Origin: Chitinophaga silvisoli
GTDB taxonomy: Bacteria > Bacteroidota > Bacteroidia > Chitinophagales > Chitinophagaceae
Assembly (NCBI RefSeq): GCF_003412465.1
Contig: NZ_QTJV01000013.1
Location: 1-64,000 of the forward strand
Reading direction: 5' to 3'
Length of the DNA: 64,000 nt
Each line of letters starts with the position of its first letter. The first letter of the stretch is position 1. A model generated the notes under the pieces. The model was not told the origin of the DNA, did no database searches, and saw only the letters and a list, made by a program, of their open reading frames with translations. Positions 9,660 through 19,610 of the stretch are shown one piece after another. Position numbers and translations under genes: made by a program.

Positions 9660-10286
9660 TTATCTATCCAATCCTGTAAATAAAATCAGTACAATCAACT
9701 TCAGATGTTTAACCGCATATTCCTTTAAGAATTGCAATGATTGGGTAATATGGCTATTGATGGTAGCAACCGAAACCCCCATTATTTTACTTGCCTCCTC
9801 GTAACTGCGACCCTCCACCTTACATAATATAAATGCCCGCTTACGTTGTGGTGATAATTGATTAATAGCATCGTCAAGCAACTTCCTCAACTCTTTTTCT
9901 TCCATCAGCTGCTCCACGTTCATATAATGTTGAGGGCTTTGTAAAAGCAGGTTTTGGAGCAGATTCGAATCGGAAGCATTCTTCCGAAAGTAATTATATA
10001 CCAGATTTTGCGCTACCGTATAAATGAAAGCCTTAAAGGACTTCTCAGGATCTATCTGCTGTCGGTTTTTCCAGATATTAATAAAAACCTCCTGCAATAG
10101 CTCGTCCGCGATATCCTTATCCTTGACCAACCTCAAAATTCTTAACCAGATTGGCCTGCTATAAGCATTGTACAACGCATTAAACGCCGGTTCAGCACCT
10201 TCCCTAAGCTGACTAAGTAACTCTTCCTGATATTTTACATCTATAATTTCCAAAGTATTTATGGAATATGGACAAACATAAAACAT
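9660..10286 (-). CDS. ECF-type RNA polymerase sigma-70 factor
   Basis: About 208 residues with the two sigma regions of extracytoplasmic-function factors: region 2 (FNALYNAYSRPIWLRILRLV, DELLQEVFINIWKNRQ, AFIYTVAQNLVYNYFRK) and region 4 (AINQLSPQRKRAFILCKVEG, YEEASKIMGVSVATINSHI). It directs RNA polymerase to the promoters of its SusC/SusD locus when released by its anti-sigma factor. The FecR gene is next to it but divergent, 117 bases away; in most Bacteroidota loci the two are co-directional. The first 12 residues before LEIIDVKYQEEL are not typical, and a TTG at 10253 is an alternative start. The hydrophobic tail (LKLIVLILFTGLDR) is an unusual addition. Confidence 0.9.
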   Translation of the reverse strand: MFYVCPYSINTLEIIDVKYQEELLSQLREGAEPAFNALYNAYSRPIWLRILRLVKDKDIADELLQEVFINIWKNRQQIDPEKSFKAFIYTVAQNLVYNYFRKNASDSNLLQNLLLQSPQHYMNVEQLMEEKELRKLLDDAINQLSPQRKRAFILCKVEGRSYEEASKIMGVSVATINSHITQSLQFLKEYAVKHLKLIVLILFTGLDR

Positions 10287-10403
10287 ATTATTTTATATTT
10301 CGCCAAAATCTGTCTTTCACTCATCCTTATGTAGCCCAAATATTTTTTTTCAAAACCATTCATTGTTTTTTTAAGCTGCCGTTTATTAATAAATAAATAT
10401 CCA

Positions 10404-11576
10404 ATGGAATCTTCATTACATGAAATTTTCAGGAAATATGTCAATGACGATTGTACAAAGGAAGAGATAGCAGTTTTAATGGAGTATTTCAATATCCCTA
10501 CAGAAGAATCCCTTCTTAAAGAATTGATATTTAATGAAATACAACAAGAAGACACTAATCTCTACCAACCGGCAGATATGGATAGCCGACTGGAAAAAGT
10601 ATACCTGAACCTTGAACTATTTATTAAAAAAGAGTCGAAGAATAAGCTCAGGTATTATAAATCGCGGCCACTAAAGATTGCTGCTGCAGTCCTATTATTA
10701 ATAACCGCAGGAGCATTCTGGATGACCAGAAAAGAAGGCAGGCCAGTACAAAAACAGGAACAGCTTTCACAAATATTACCAGGTACAGACCAGGCTACAC
10801 TGACCATAGGCAATGGACAAACGATCATACTGAACAATACCAACAACATAGATCTGCCGCTGGAAGGTGGGGGAAGAATCAAAAAACTGTCAAATGGACA
10901 AATAATATATGAACCGCAGGGGAATACCGATAGTAGTAACAAAATCGAACACCATACTATAAAAACACCTGCCGGTGGCCAATGGCAGGTAATTCTTCCG
11001 GACCAGACGAATGTCTGGCTGAATGCATCTTCATCTATTACTTATGATCTTCCTTTCGAGGGTAAGAATAAGAAAATAACACTTTCTGGTGAAGCATATT
11101 TTGAAGTCACAAAGAACAGTGAACATCCTATAAAGATCACCTGCCTGAATCAGGAAGTGATGGTATTGGGCACAGCCTTTAATATAATGGCTTATCCCGA
11201 TGCGCCAACGGTTACAACGACGCTGGTGCAGGGTGCAGTTGTTGTATCAAACGGTAGTAAGCGGGTACAACTGGCTCCGGGGGATCAATCAAGCAGCATC
11301 AACAATTTGATACAGGTAAGGCATAATATAGATACTGAGGAAGCTGTAGCGTGGAAGGATGGTTACTTCAAATTTAATGGTAGCCTTGAGGATATTATGA
11401 ACAATATCGCCAGGTGGTATGATGTCAAAATTGTTTATAAAAATACCAGATCCAAAGAAAATTTCGAGGGGGAAATTTCAAAGAACAGGAGCCTGGAAGA
11501 TGTATTAAAAATTATAGAAAATTCAGAGAAAGTACATTTTATTATTAACGGAAGAACAGTAATCGTGAAAGATTAA
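10404..11576 (+). CDS. FecR-family anti-sigma factor
   Basis: A 390-residue inner-membrane regulator that holds the ECF sigma factor until the SusC receptor signals ligand. It has an N-terminal cytoplasmic sigma-binding part (MESSLHEIFRKYVNDDCTKE), one transmembrane helix at about residues 91-107 (LKIAAAVLLLITAGAFW), a periplasmic FecR domain (TPAGGQWQVILPDQTNVWLN, SGEAYFEVTK, VLGTAFNIMAYPD) and a C-terminal STN-like DUF4974 region (FNGSLEDIMNNIARWYDVKI to EKVHFIINGRTVIVK). The sigma factor is divergent; the cognate STN-containing SusC follows 95 bases downstream, which supports a three-part surface signalling chain. Confidence 0.92.
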   Translation: MESSLHEIFRKYVNDDCTKEEIAVLMEYFNIPTEESLLKELIFNEIQQEDTNLYQPADMDSRLEKVYLNLELFIKKESKNKLRYYKSRPLKIAAAVLLLITAGAFWMTRKEGRPVQKQEQLSQILPGTDQATLTIGNGQTIILNNTNNIDLPLEGGGRIKKLSNGQIIYEPQGNTDSSNKIEHHTIKTPAGGQWQVILPDQTNVWLNASSSITYDLPFEGKNKKITLSGEAYFEVTKNSEHPIKITCLNQEVMVLGTAFNIMAYPDAPTVTTTLVQGAVVVSNGSKRVQLAPGDQSSSINNLIQVRHNIDTEEAVAWKDGYFKFNGSLEDIMNNIARWYDVKIVYKNTRSKENFEGEISKNRSLEDVLKIIENSEKVHFIINGRTVIVKD

Positions 11577-11585
11577 TACTAAAAA

Positions 11586-11614
11586 AGCCGATTGTGGTTG
11601 GAACACAAATCGGC
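11586..11614. promoter_or_regulatory. Stem-loop between fecR and susC
   Basis: AGCCGATTGTG and CACAAATCGGCT form a stem with one bulge just after the fecR stop. A T-run is present only when read on the minus strand, where no gene ends. On the plus strand it may slow transcription or stabilise the susC end of the message, so that receptor and anti-sigma levels differ. Confidence 0.4.
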
Positions 11615-11671
11615 TGAGTGCTAGTATTAGTTTGAATTAAATAGCTATAATCAACCAAACCAGCCAAACAA

Positions 11672-14600
11672 ATGTATTTAAATTTTGCCAAGAAATCGGG
11701 CATATGGGTTTATTATGCCAAAAAATCCCTGCTAATTATGAATTTCAGTGCGATACTGCTTTTGGTGGTTGTCATGCAGGTCAGTGCCAGTTCTATGGGC
11801 CAGACTGTAAATGTCAATGTTAAGAATGTACCGCTTAGTAGTGTGTTGAAAGAAATCAGGCATCAAACAGGCTATGACTTTTTTTACAGCAAGGATTTGT
11901 TGAAAGATGCTAAAATGATCAGCCTTTCATGCAAAAATACCACCATTGAAAAAGTCTTAGATAGTTGTTTGTCCGGTTTACCTATTACCTATGAAATTAA
12001 AGATAAGGTAGTGTTGTTCCGGAAAAAGGAGGACGTCACGGTTCCTGTTGATTACTCCGTGCCTCCTATTACACTAACAGGGCGTATCACTGACTCTACC
12101 GGCAATCCGTTAAAAGGAGCTACGATCCGCCTGAAAAGAACACCTACTGTTATTGGAACAGATAGTAATGGAGAATTTACTATGCCAGGGCTAAAAGCAG
12201 GAGATGTTATTATTATCAGCTTTGTAGGATATCAGACCCGGGAAATTGTAGTGAGTGGTGAACCATCGCATTATTTAAACATAGTCTTAAAAGCTGAAAT
12301 TAATAAGCTCACGGAAATTGCAGTTGTATCCAACGGGTACCAGACCCTCTCTAAAGAGAGAAGCACAGGTTCTTTTGGAAAACCCGACATGTCTTTAGTA
12401 TATGAACGGTCTTTTAGCATGAATATCCTTCAGCGACTGGATGGGCTTGTGCCAGGGCTGGTGATTAATAATAGTCCTGGTGCCACGCAAAATCCCATTC
12501 TGGTAAGAGGCCTTACCACTGTAGGTACGGAGGTAATACCCGGACTCGGTATTTATGGCAACGGCACTAACAGAAACCCATTATATGTAGTAGATGGCAT
12601 CCCTATCACGGATATCAATACCATCAACCCGCAGGACGTAGCGGACGTAACTGTGTTGAAAGATGCGACCGCTGCCTCTATCTGGGGCGCACGGGCTGCA
12701 AACGGAGTGATTGTTATCAATACTAAGAAAGGAAGCACCGGAGGGAAGTTAAAGGTACAGTATGATGCCTTCCTGAACTTCCAGGGAAAACCTAACACAA
12801 ACTACTACCCCGGCATGAGCAGCAGGGATTTAATTAAGAATGCAGAAGAAATTTTTGATCCGGAAACATATACATGGGGATCTCTAACTGATTATCCCTC
12901 ATCTGGTATGCCTCCTCATGAAGTGATCTTATATAACCGTTATAGAGGGCTTATCAGCAGTGAACAGGCCACCAAAAGTTTAGATAGCTTATCTGCCATT
13001 GACAACAGAAAACAAATAAGAGACCTGCTTTATACAAATGCCTTATTATCCAACCAGACACTTTCTGTGGCAGGCAGCACTAAGCTCTATTCTTTTTATG
13101 GATCATTTGCCTATACCCGCAATAACAGTTACCAACCAGGGAATAATACCAATACATACAAACTTAACCTCAGACAAGGGTTTTCTGCCGGGCCGCATAT
13201 CCATTTCGACCTGGTCACCGACCTTACCAATACCCTGTCCAACGCAAAAAGACCTGTCACTGCTGATTCCCGGTTTTATCCTTATCAGCTGTTCAGAGAT
13301 GCAAACGGCCACCACCTATCCATGAGTTATATGGGCACGCTCAGTGACTCTATCAGGCAGGATTACCAGGAAAGAAGTGGTATAAACCTGGACTATATAC
13401 CATTGGATGAATTGAATTATGGTTATACCAAATCGAATATGTTGAACACCAGGAATATTCTGAACGTCAACATCTCTCTTGTAAAAGGACTTAGCTTTTC
13501 AGGTACCTATGGATATATAAACGGTAACACCAGGCAGGAATCTTATGATGATATCAAAAGTTATAAAATGAGGTATGAGCTGCTCCAATTCACAGTAGCA
13601 CCCAGCACCTCTGCTTCCCCTGTATATTACCTGCCTACTACAGGCGGCACCTTTGCAACCAGTAATTCTACCAGCCGTAGCTGGACTGTAAGAAATCTGC
13701 TGAATTACACCAACAGCTGGAATGAATCCCAACACCAACTGACCTTGCTTGCCGGGCAGGAAGTACAGGAACAACGAACGCTGGGGAATACCAGTCAGGT
13801 GAGAGGATATAACCTACAGCTACAGAGCTATTCCATGCTGGATTACCAGACCCTTAGCACTATAGGAGTCGCTGGTACAGTTATTCCCAACTATGGAGTT
13901 GTTAGTTTGCTGGATGAAAACATCTTCTCTCAAACAGAAACAATCTCCAGGTTCAGATCATATTTTGCAAATGGCGCTTATACATACGACAGAAAATATT
14001 CAATAAACGGAAGTTTTCGTATTGACAAAAGCAATTTGTTCGGTCTGGATAAATCTGCACAGAACAAGCCTGTTTGGAGCGTAGGTGTAAAATGGGAATT
14101 ATCGAATGAAGGATTTCTCTCCGGGGCCAGCTGGATAAACAACCTGGCCTTCCGGACTACATACGGCCTCTCCGGCAATGCACCTAGTCCGGGTACCTCA
14201 GCCTCCTTTGATATCTTATCAAAATATTCCAGTGCCTATCTCCCTAATGGTGCAGGGCTCTACATATCCTCCCCTGCAAATAGAAACCTGAGTTGGGAAA
14301 GCACCAAAACAACCAACTTCGGTCTGGATTTTTCAGTGCTGAATAATATAGTTTCCGGCTCGCTGGACATTTATAACAAAGCCACCTCCAACCTGCTGGG
14401 TTATATGCCTACCAATGCACTGACAGGCTATTCTTCCGTAACCGGTAATGTGGGAGACCTCAGTAATAAGGGCATTGAACTCAGTCTGACCACCATCAAC
14501 ATCAAAAAAGGAGCATTCAAATGGAGCACAATGCTGAATGTGTCGTATAATAAAAATAAGCTCGTGAATGTAACTTCTGCATATAATACGACCGAAGGAT

Positions 14601-15301
14601 ATCTCAGGATTTACCAGTCTTATGTGAAAGGTTATCCTGCATATAGTGTATTTGCCTATCAGTATATGGGGCTGGATGACCTGGGTGATCCACAAATTAA
14701 GTTACAGGACGGTACGGTCACAAAATCTCCGTATGTATCCTCTACCGCTGATGTGCAATACAAAGGAACGACACAGCCTAAAGTCAATGGTGGGCTCACC
14801 AATATTTTTAACTACGGTAAGTGGATGCTGAGTGCAAACGCTGTCTTCAACCTGGGACATGTGATGCGAAGAGAAGGAAACCTGTTATATACAGGCGCCC
14901 CAACGCATAGTAATTTTTCCGGAAATTTTCACAGTGATTTTGGGAAACGCTGGCGAACAGCAGGAGATGAAAAAACGACCAATATCCCTTCTTATGTATC
15001 TGATTCCTATACAAGCTATAGTCGTAGGGACGTGAATTATTATACTTATGGGGATATCAATGTGGTAAGCGCAGCATTTGTAAAGTTGAGGGATATTTCT
15101 TTAAGTTATAGTCTTCCTTCATACATCCTCAAAAAACTGAGAGCAGAACAGATCGTACTGCGCAGCCAGGTATCTAATATTATGCTGTGGAAAGCGAACA
15201 AATATGGAATCGATCCTGAGTTCCAGGATGGTAACTTCGGATCGCTGACCATGCCTGCCGGACAAAAGACATTCACTGTGGGAATAAATGCCCAATTCTA
15301 A
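11672..15301 (+). CDS. SusC-family TonB-linked receptor with STN signalling domain
   Basis: A 1209-residue outer-membrane transducer. Order: signal region (about 1-44), STN domain (about 46-110; VKNVPLSSVLKEIRHQTGYD, then FFYSKDLLKDAK), carboxypeptidase-D-like domain (about 128-205; LTGRITDSTGNPLKGATIRL), plug (LQRLDGLVPGLVINN, VRGLTTV, YVVDGIPI, VLKDATAASIWGARAANGV) and barrel. The STN domain contacts the periplasmic part of FecR, so binding of the ligand both drives import and induces the locus. FecR lies upstream, SusD overlaps downstream. No degradative enzyme is present, only a thioredoxin-like protein, so the ligand could be a peptide or another nutrient rather than a glycan. Confidence 0.93.
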   Translation: MYLNFAKKSGIWVYYAKKSLLIMNFSAILLLVVVMQVSASSMGQTVNVNVKNVPLSSVLKEIRHQTGYDFFYSKDLLKDAKMISLSCKNTTIEKVLDSCLSGLPITYEIKDKVVLFRKKEDVTVPVDYSVPPITLTGRITDSTGNPLKGATIRLKRTPTVIGTDSNGEFTMPGLKAGDVIIISFVGYQTREIVVSGEPSHYLNIVLKAEINKLTEIAVVSNGYQTLSKERSTGSFGKPDMSLVYERSFSMNILQRLDGLVPGLVINNSPGATQNPILVRGLTTVGTEVIPGLGIYGNGTNRNPLYVVDGIPITDINTINPQDVADVTVLKDATAASIWGARAANGVIVINTKKGSTGGKLKVQYDAFLNFQGKPNTNYYPGMSSRDLIKNAEEIFDPETYTWGSLTDYPSSGMPPHEVILYNRYRGLISSEQATKSLDSLSAIDNRKQIRDLLYTNALLSNQTLSVAGSTKLYSFYGSFAYTRNNSYQPGNNTNTYKLNLRQGFSAGPHIHFDLVTDLTNTLSNAKRPVTADSRFYPYQLFRDANGHHLSMSYMGTLSDSIRQDYQERSGINLDYIPLDELNYGYTKSNMLNTRNILNVNISLVKGLSFSGTYGYINGNTRQESYDDIKSYKMRYELLQFTVAPSTSASPVYYLPTTGGTFATSNSTSRSWTVRNLLNYTNSWNESQHQLTLLAGQEVQEQRTLGNTSQVRGYNLQLQSYSMLDYQTLSTIGVAGTVIPNYGVVSLLDENIFSQTETISRFRSYFANGAYTYDRKYSINGSFRIDKSNLFGLDKSAQNKPVWSVGVKWELSNEGFLSGASWINNLAFRTTYGLSGNAPSPGTSASFDILSKYSSAYLPNGAGLYISSPANRNLSWESTKTTNFGLDFSVLNNIVSGSLDIYNKATSNLLGYMPTNALTGYSSVTGNVGDLSNKGIELSLTTINIKKGAFKWSTMLNVSYNKNKLVNVTSAYNTTEGYLRIYQSYVKGYPAYSVFAYQYMGLDDLGDPQIKLQDGTVTKSPYVSSTADVQYKGTTQPKVNGGLTNIFNYGKWMLSANAVFNLGHVMRREGNLLYTGAPTHSNFSGNFHSDFGKRWRTAGDEKTTNIPSYVSDSYTSYSRRDVNYYTYGDINVVSAAFVKLRDISLSYSLPSYILKKLRAEQIVLRSQVSNIMLWKANKYGIDPEFQDGNFGSLTMPAGQKTFTVGINAQF

Positions 15302-15311
15302 AAGAGATCTC

Positions 15312-16733
15312 ATGAACTATACTATAAACAGAAAGACTATTTCGCTAATTATTCTCCTGCTGGGCATTACTTCCTGTTCAAAGCATTTTCTGGAAGTAGA
15401 CCCCAAAGGATCACTGGTTGCATCTTCGGTGAGTGACTATGACCAGCTGCTTAATAACCTCTATGTTATATATATTAACAGCAATGCCCAGGTACCTATG
15501 GGAGATGAAATGGCGGGAATGGAGCCTTACTTTTCGCAGGCCAATTATCGCACCCAAAGGTTATTTCGCTGGGATGATGTGGTATACGAAAGTAACGACG
15601 ATGCCGCTGAGTTCACAAATACGATGTTAAGTATTTATGAGTTCAATAAGATTATCAATGAAGTTGAAACAGCCACTGATGGAACAGAAAGCCAGAAAGC
15701 TTCTTTGAAAGCAGAGGCACAGGCTGGCAGGGCATGGACCTACTTCCTGATGATCAACTACTATGGGTTGCCCTATAGTGCCACTTCTGCTACCGATCTG
15801 GGGTTTCCCATCATCACTGCAGCAGATATCACCCAAACTGAATTCAAAAGAGCAACAGTCAAGGAAGTATATGATTTCATTATAAATGACCTGACAGCTG
15901 CTATTCCTAAGTTACCGGCGAAGACTACCTCCAGGTTAAGAATGTCTAAAGCTGCAGCTGAAGGTATTCTTGGGAAGGTATATGTCTTTATGGGCAATTA
16001 CCAGGACGGCCTTACCTGGCTGAATGCAGCTATCAATGACATGAGCAACTCTTCAATTGCAGTCGGGCTTTATGACCTGCAAACGGAGACGGCTACCGGC
16101 GGGATATATGATGGTACATCTGTTCCCCCTATGACCGCAGACATCGAAAATATACTGGTTAAACAGTCAACCTGCTACTGGTCTTATATTTATGACGAAT
16201 TGGTATTAAGCCCTGCTGCTTCAGCCTTATTCGACCCGACTGACCTCCGATTAAAATTTTATTCCGATAAAACGTATGGAGGATACTCATATCCTGTGAG
16301 CGGGATTTTAAGAAAAAACAGGTTTTCAGCTTTTGATTTTGGAGTACTGGTACCTGATTTATACTTATTAAGAGCAGAATGTGAATGCAGACTCAATGAT
16401 CTGGCCAGTGCCAAAACAGATGTAGAGACATTAAGGAAAAAACGTCTGCCTATAGCCACAGCCCCTGTTCCTGACAGTATATCAGGAGAAAAAATAAGTC
16501 TGTTAAAGTTTATATTGGATGAAAGAACGAGAGAGTTTGCAGTAACAGGAACAAGGTGGTTTGATATGAGGCGGCTTTCAACGGACCCTCTTTTTAGCGG
16601 TAATACATACCTGCATACTATTTATAGTGAGGATGGTTCTTCCACGCAAATTACGCTCAGGCCCGAACGACTGGTACTCCGCTTCCCTCAAAAAATTGTT
16701 CAACAAAGTTCGGGGCTTATCAATAATCCATAA
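15312..16733 (+). CDS. SusD/RagB-family outer membrane lipoprotein
   Basis: About 473 residues, the ligand-binding partner of the preceding SusC. The lipoprotein signal is ILLLGITSC followed by SKHFLEVDPKG, an almost standard SusD beginning. TPR-like helices follow (AEAQAGRAWTYFLMINYYGL, MSKAAAEGILGKVYVFMGNY), and the C-terminal SusD block is ERTREFAVTGTRWFDMRRL with the ending LRFPQKIVQQSSGLINNP. The chosen ATG at 15312 starts the signal peptide; an in-frame ATG at 15288 would overlap the susC end. It is somewhat shorter than the SusD at 5336, as is common for RagB forms. Confidence 0.92.
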   Translation: MNYTINRKTISLIILLLGITSCSKHFLEVDPKGSLVASSVSDYDQLLNNLYVIYINSNAQVPMGDEMAGMEPYFSQANYRTQRLFRWDDVVYESNDDAAEFTNTMLSIYEFNKIINEVETATDGTESQKASLKAEAQAGRAWTYFLMINYYGLPYSATSATDLGFPIITAADITQTEFKRATVKEVYDFIINDLTAAIPKLPAKTTSRLRMSKAAAEGILGKVYVFMGNYQDGLTWLNAAINDMSNSSIAVGLYDLQTETATGGIYDGTSVPPMTADIENILVKQSTCYWSYIYDELVLSPAASALFDPTDLRLKFYSDKTYGGYSYPVSGILRKNRFSAFDFGVLVPDLYLLRAECECRLNDLASAKTDVETLRKKRLPIATAPVPDSISGEKISLLKFILDERTREFAVTGTRWFDMRRLSTDPLFSGNTYLHTIYSEDGSSTQITLRPERLVLRFPQKIVQQSSGLINNP

Positions 16734-16844
16734 TTGATTCAACTCATATACTGTTCCTCAAAAACCAACAAAACGGAATACTGCTTCCCGCCCTTCTCAC
16801 ACAGGGCGGAAGCCGGTTCCCAATTACAATTATAATTATTAAAT

Positions 16845-18260
16845 ATGAAAATTTTACAACTTATAGTATTTTCTCTTCTTTCTATCACACTACATGCACA
16901 GACTAATATAACAGACAGTCTCTTTATCAATAAGTGTTTATCGCTAATGAATATGGAGAACCCACAACGAAAGATAGCCGTATTACAGGAAGTGAAAGCT
17001 TATACAATAAAGGGAGACGAGGAAACGCTCTTAAAGGCTGCCAATGTGTTATTTTATATGGGTATGCCTATCGAGAGCGATTCTATTTATCTGGCTACCG
17101 CACAAAAATATCCAAACGGCAATGCCGCTCAAACGGTAGAGTACAGCAAAATAATCAAGATGGAAGGGAATAGCAGTAAGGTACTGGCAACTTACAATAA
17201 ATGGGTCAAACATTTTCCTGACAAAGGGGAAAACAAAGAATTGTATGAAAATGCCAGGGCTCACGTTGCTGTAACCTATGCAAAAGAACGTAATTATGTA
17301 CAGGCGAATAAATGGCTGGCTACTATAAAAGACACCCAGTTGGTCGCAACTACTAACATCGATATAGCTGATCTCGCCCTGAACAACAATGACACCATAT
17401 CAGCAATAGCGTCCATGGAAACGGGCATAAAGATAATCAGCTCTTTGTCCGGTGATGACTTTAAAGAATTCAGACTTAGGTATTTGATGAAGTATGCGGA
17501 TTTTCTATATCACCTTAAACGTTATGAACAGGCGCTCACTGTCATTTCTGATGCCTACAGCCAGGCAGAAAACAAAACAGCTGAACAGGAGAGATTATAT
17601 GCCAATATATTACTCGCAAATAACAAAAGTAAAGAAGCAATGGTTTTATTATCCGGCCTACTAAAAAAAGGTAAGGGAGATGAAAAGTTGCTGGTGGATC
17701 TAAAAAATGCTTATCTAAAAGTGAATGGAAATGTATCAGGATATGATGCTTATATACAGCCACTGATTGACAGCATGAAAATAACGTCAAGAGCAGGGCT
17801 TGACTTGCAAATGCTGGATGAAAAAGCACCATCGTTTTCACTAAGGGTCCTGAACGGAAACACGGTCTCTTTGGAAGACCTGAAAGGTAAAATTGTTATC
17901 CTCGACTTTTGGGCAACCTGGTGTGGTCCATGTAAAGCATCTTTTCCTGCTATGAAGTCTGCTATGAACCGGTATGCCGCCGATTCATCTGTCGTATTTC
18001 TGTTTATTGATTGCATGGAGCGGGTAAAAGACCCTTCAAATATGATCAGTAATTTTCTATCAAAAAATGAATATCCCTTTAAAGTATTACTGGATAGTGA
18101 ATCAATTGTGGCTGATCAGTACGGGATAAAAGGTATTCCCAATAAAATAATTATTGATAAAAATGGGGTTATTCGTTTCCGTATCGTAGGCTTCGAAGAC
18201 GGGACTGATGCCGCTGTAGAAAAATTATCCGCAATGATTGAACAGGTGAGAAAGGGATAA
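16845..18260 (+). CDS. TlpA-like thioredoxin-fold protein with N-terminal helical repeats
   Basis: A 471-residue exported protein (signal peptide MKILQLIVFSLLSITLHAQ). The first 310 residues are helical and TPR-like (YATAKEPNYVQANKW-type repeats); the last 140 form a TlpA/AhpC-TSA-type redox domain starting at APSFSLRVLNGNTVSLEDLK, with active site FWATWCGPCK (CxxC) and the cis-Pro region GIKGIPNKIIIDKNG. Such proteins reduce or isomerise disulfides in the periplasm. In Bacteroidota they often close SusC/SusD operons, as here, 111 bases after SusD. What it reduces is unknown; processing of a thiol-containing imported ligand or maintenance of the receptor are both possible. Confidence 0.85.
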   Translation: MKILQLIVFSLLSITLHAQTNITDSLFINKCLSLMNMENPQRKIAVLQEVKAYTIKGDEETLLKAANVLFYMGMPIESDSIYLATAQKYPNGNAAQTVEYSKIIKMEGNSSKVLATYNKWVKHFPDKGENKELYENARAHVAVTYAKERNYVQANKWLATIKDTQLVATTNIDIADLALNNNDTISAIASMETGIKIISSLSGDDFKEFRLRYLMKYADFLYHLKRYEQALTVISDAYSQAENKTAEQERLYANILLANNKSKEAMVLLSGLLKKGKGDEKLLVDLKNAYLKVNGNVSGYDAYIQPLIDSMKITSRAGLDLQMLDEKAPSFSLRVLNGNTVSLEDLKGKIVILDFWATWCGPCKASFPAMKSAMNRYAADSSVVFLFIDCMERVKDPSNMISNFLSKNEYPFKVLLDSESIVADQYGIKGIPNKIIIDKNGVIRFRIVGFEDGTDAAVEKLSAMIEQVRKG

Positions 18261-18292
18261 TAGTACCTGATTATTTAACCCAGGATAACAAG

Positions 18293-18324
18293 CGGCTTAT
18301 ATTGATTCATTTCAGTATAAGCCG
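18293..18324. terminator. Bidirectional terminator-like stem between convergent genes
   Basis: CGGCTTATA (18293-18301) pairs perfectly with TATAAGCCG (18316-18324) across a 14-base loop. It sits between the stop of the TlpA-like gene and the stop of the convergent HupE-like gene, with an ATTTTTACT tract on the plus side. Confidence 0.5.
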
Positions 18325-18342
18325 TATCCAAATTTTTACTGA

Positions 18343-18966
18343 CTAAAAAAGGAAGAATATTCTTTGTACTATCCAACAACACGCCATCAAACCTATTAAA
18401 ACAGACAGCGGTTTAACTATGTAGTTCCTGTAATATGGTTTATCGGCAAACCATCTGGCCAGGAAAAAATAGAAAGCAAAAATTACTGTCACCTGGCCTA
18501 ATTCAACTCCCAGGTTAAACATAATCAGGCAGGTAAAAAAATGTTCATGAGTTAAGTTTAATTGCGACAATGAGCCTGCAAATCCTAACCCATGGATCAA
18601 TCCGAAAAGAAATACAATTCCTATTCTGAATGGTGTCAGCTTAGCAGAAAGTAAATTTTCCACCGCAACATATAAGATAGAAAGTGCTATCAATGGCTCT
18701 ACGAGGTTCAATGGAGGGGCTATTATATGGTACATGGATAGTCCCAGGGTAATAGAATGGGCAATGGTAAATGCTGTTGCCTGCCATAAGATAGGTTTTA
18801 AACGGGGGCTTAATAGTAACAGCCCTAATATAAAAGCAATATGATCAAAGCCGTAGGGCAATATATGCTGATAACCCTCTAACAGGTAAGCAGATGCTAC
18901 ATTTGATTTTAATAACCGGATCAGCTCTCCTGGCTGCACATGTGCAAAAATAATAATAAATTTCAT
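18343..18966 (-). CDS. HupE/UreJ-family membrane protein
   Basis: About 207 residues and six or seven hydrophobic segments. The conserved histidine signatures of the HupE_UreJ_2 group are visible: QHILPYGFDHIAF, FTIAHSITL and FGLIHGLGFA. Family members are thought to pass nickel or cobalt across the inner membrane, often without a full transporter partner. Divergent from a His-rich membrane protein and a TonB receptor on the plus strand, with about 100 bases between, which suggests a shared metal-uptake locus. The start MKFIIIFAH at 18966 is chosen; ATG 18978 is possible. Confidence 0.82.
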   Translation of the reverse strand: MKFIIIFAHVQPGELIRLLKSNVASAYLLEGYQHILPYGFDHIAFILGLLLLSPRLKPILWQATAFTIAHSITLGLSMYHIIAPPLNLVEPLIALSILYVAVENLLSAKLTPFRIGIVFLFGLIHGLGFAGSLSQLNLTHEHFFTCLIMFNLGVELGQVTVIFAFYFFLARWFADKPYYRNYIVKPLSVLIGLMACCWIVQRIFFLF

Positions 18967-19074
18967 CTGAAGCAGCATGATATTAAGCTATAATATTAAC
19001 TTGCACGTCGAAAATACAGCGTTTATCCGGTTATATTAATAATTTAGCTTTAATTAACAACATTATCTGCGATC

Positions 19075-19536
19075 TTGACTAAAAAACTATATCAGTTTCT
19101 TTTTTTACGTGACTTAAATGAATCACTGGTTAAGGTATCCAGTGATTCGGAAACGCCTGTGAAAAAGAGATTGATGCAGGATTTGTCTTATTTGGTGTTG
19201 TTTTCATATATCTTCTATATATTTTCGCCTTACCTGCCATTAACGGCGGATCTTATCGCCCATACATTCTGGAAGAAGGAACACTTACAAACTGCCCATC
19301 ATGCACATGGCAGCAACCACGTGGGACTTGAAATTATTAAGTTGGATAAGCGAACAGGCAAGGAAAATGCGGATAATAATCAAAAGAGCGACCTGGAAAG
19401 TTTTTCGCATACTGCTGCAATTGATATACATCTTGATTATCCTGCCGAACAGATTATAAAGCGGGTGTATGCCTTATTTGCCAGTGCTACTCCCACATCC
19501 TATCCTGATATAGACTACCCTCCTCCCCGGTTATAG
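19075..19536 (+). CDS. Small membrane protein with His-rich segment
   Basis: 153 residues beginning with TTG at 19075, no recognised family. Residues 37-56 form one hydrophobic segment (SYLVLFSYIFYIFSPYLPL); it is followed by a histidine cluster (H63, H70, H75, H76, H78, H82; AHHAHGSNH). Predicted topology is a single membrane anchor with the His patch probably on the periplasmic side, where it could bind a divalent metal. The C-terminal third is charged and ends in proline-rich DIDYPPPRL. It lies 74 bases before the TonB receptor and divergent from the HupE-like gene, which is the main reason for believing it. It may be a metal chaperone or sensor; this is inference. Confidence 0.65.
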   Translation: MTKKLYQFLFLRDLNESLVKVSSDSETPVKKRLMQDLSYLVLFSYIFYIFSPYLPLTADLIAHTFWKKEHLQTAHHAHGSNHVGLEIIKLDKRTGKENADNNQKSDLESFSHTAAIDIHLDYPAEQIIKRVYALFASATPTSYPDIDYPPPRL

Positions 19537-19610
19537 CCATACAATATTTATTTTGGATTTGATGGAGCCATTGGTTTCCATCAGCAATTGTATGTCCTAT
19601 AATTTTAAAA

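Noticed and set aside
16770..16820. CTTCCCGCCC/AGGGCGGAAG stem as a terminator after SusD
   Set aside because: It has a bulge, no T-run follows, and the TlpA-like gene is probably co-transcribed.
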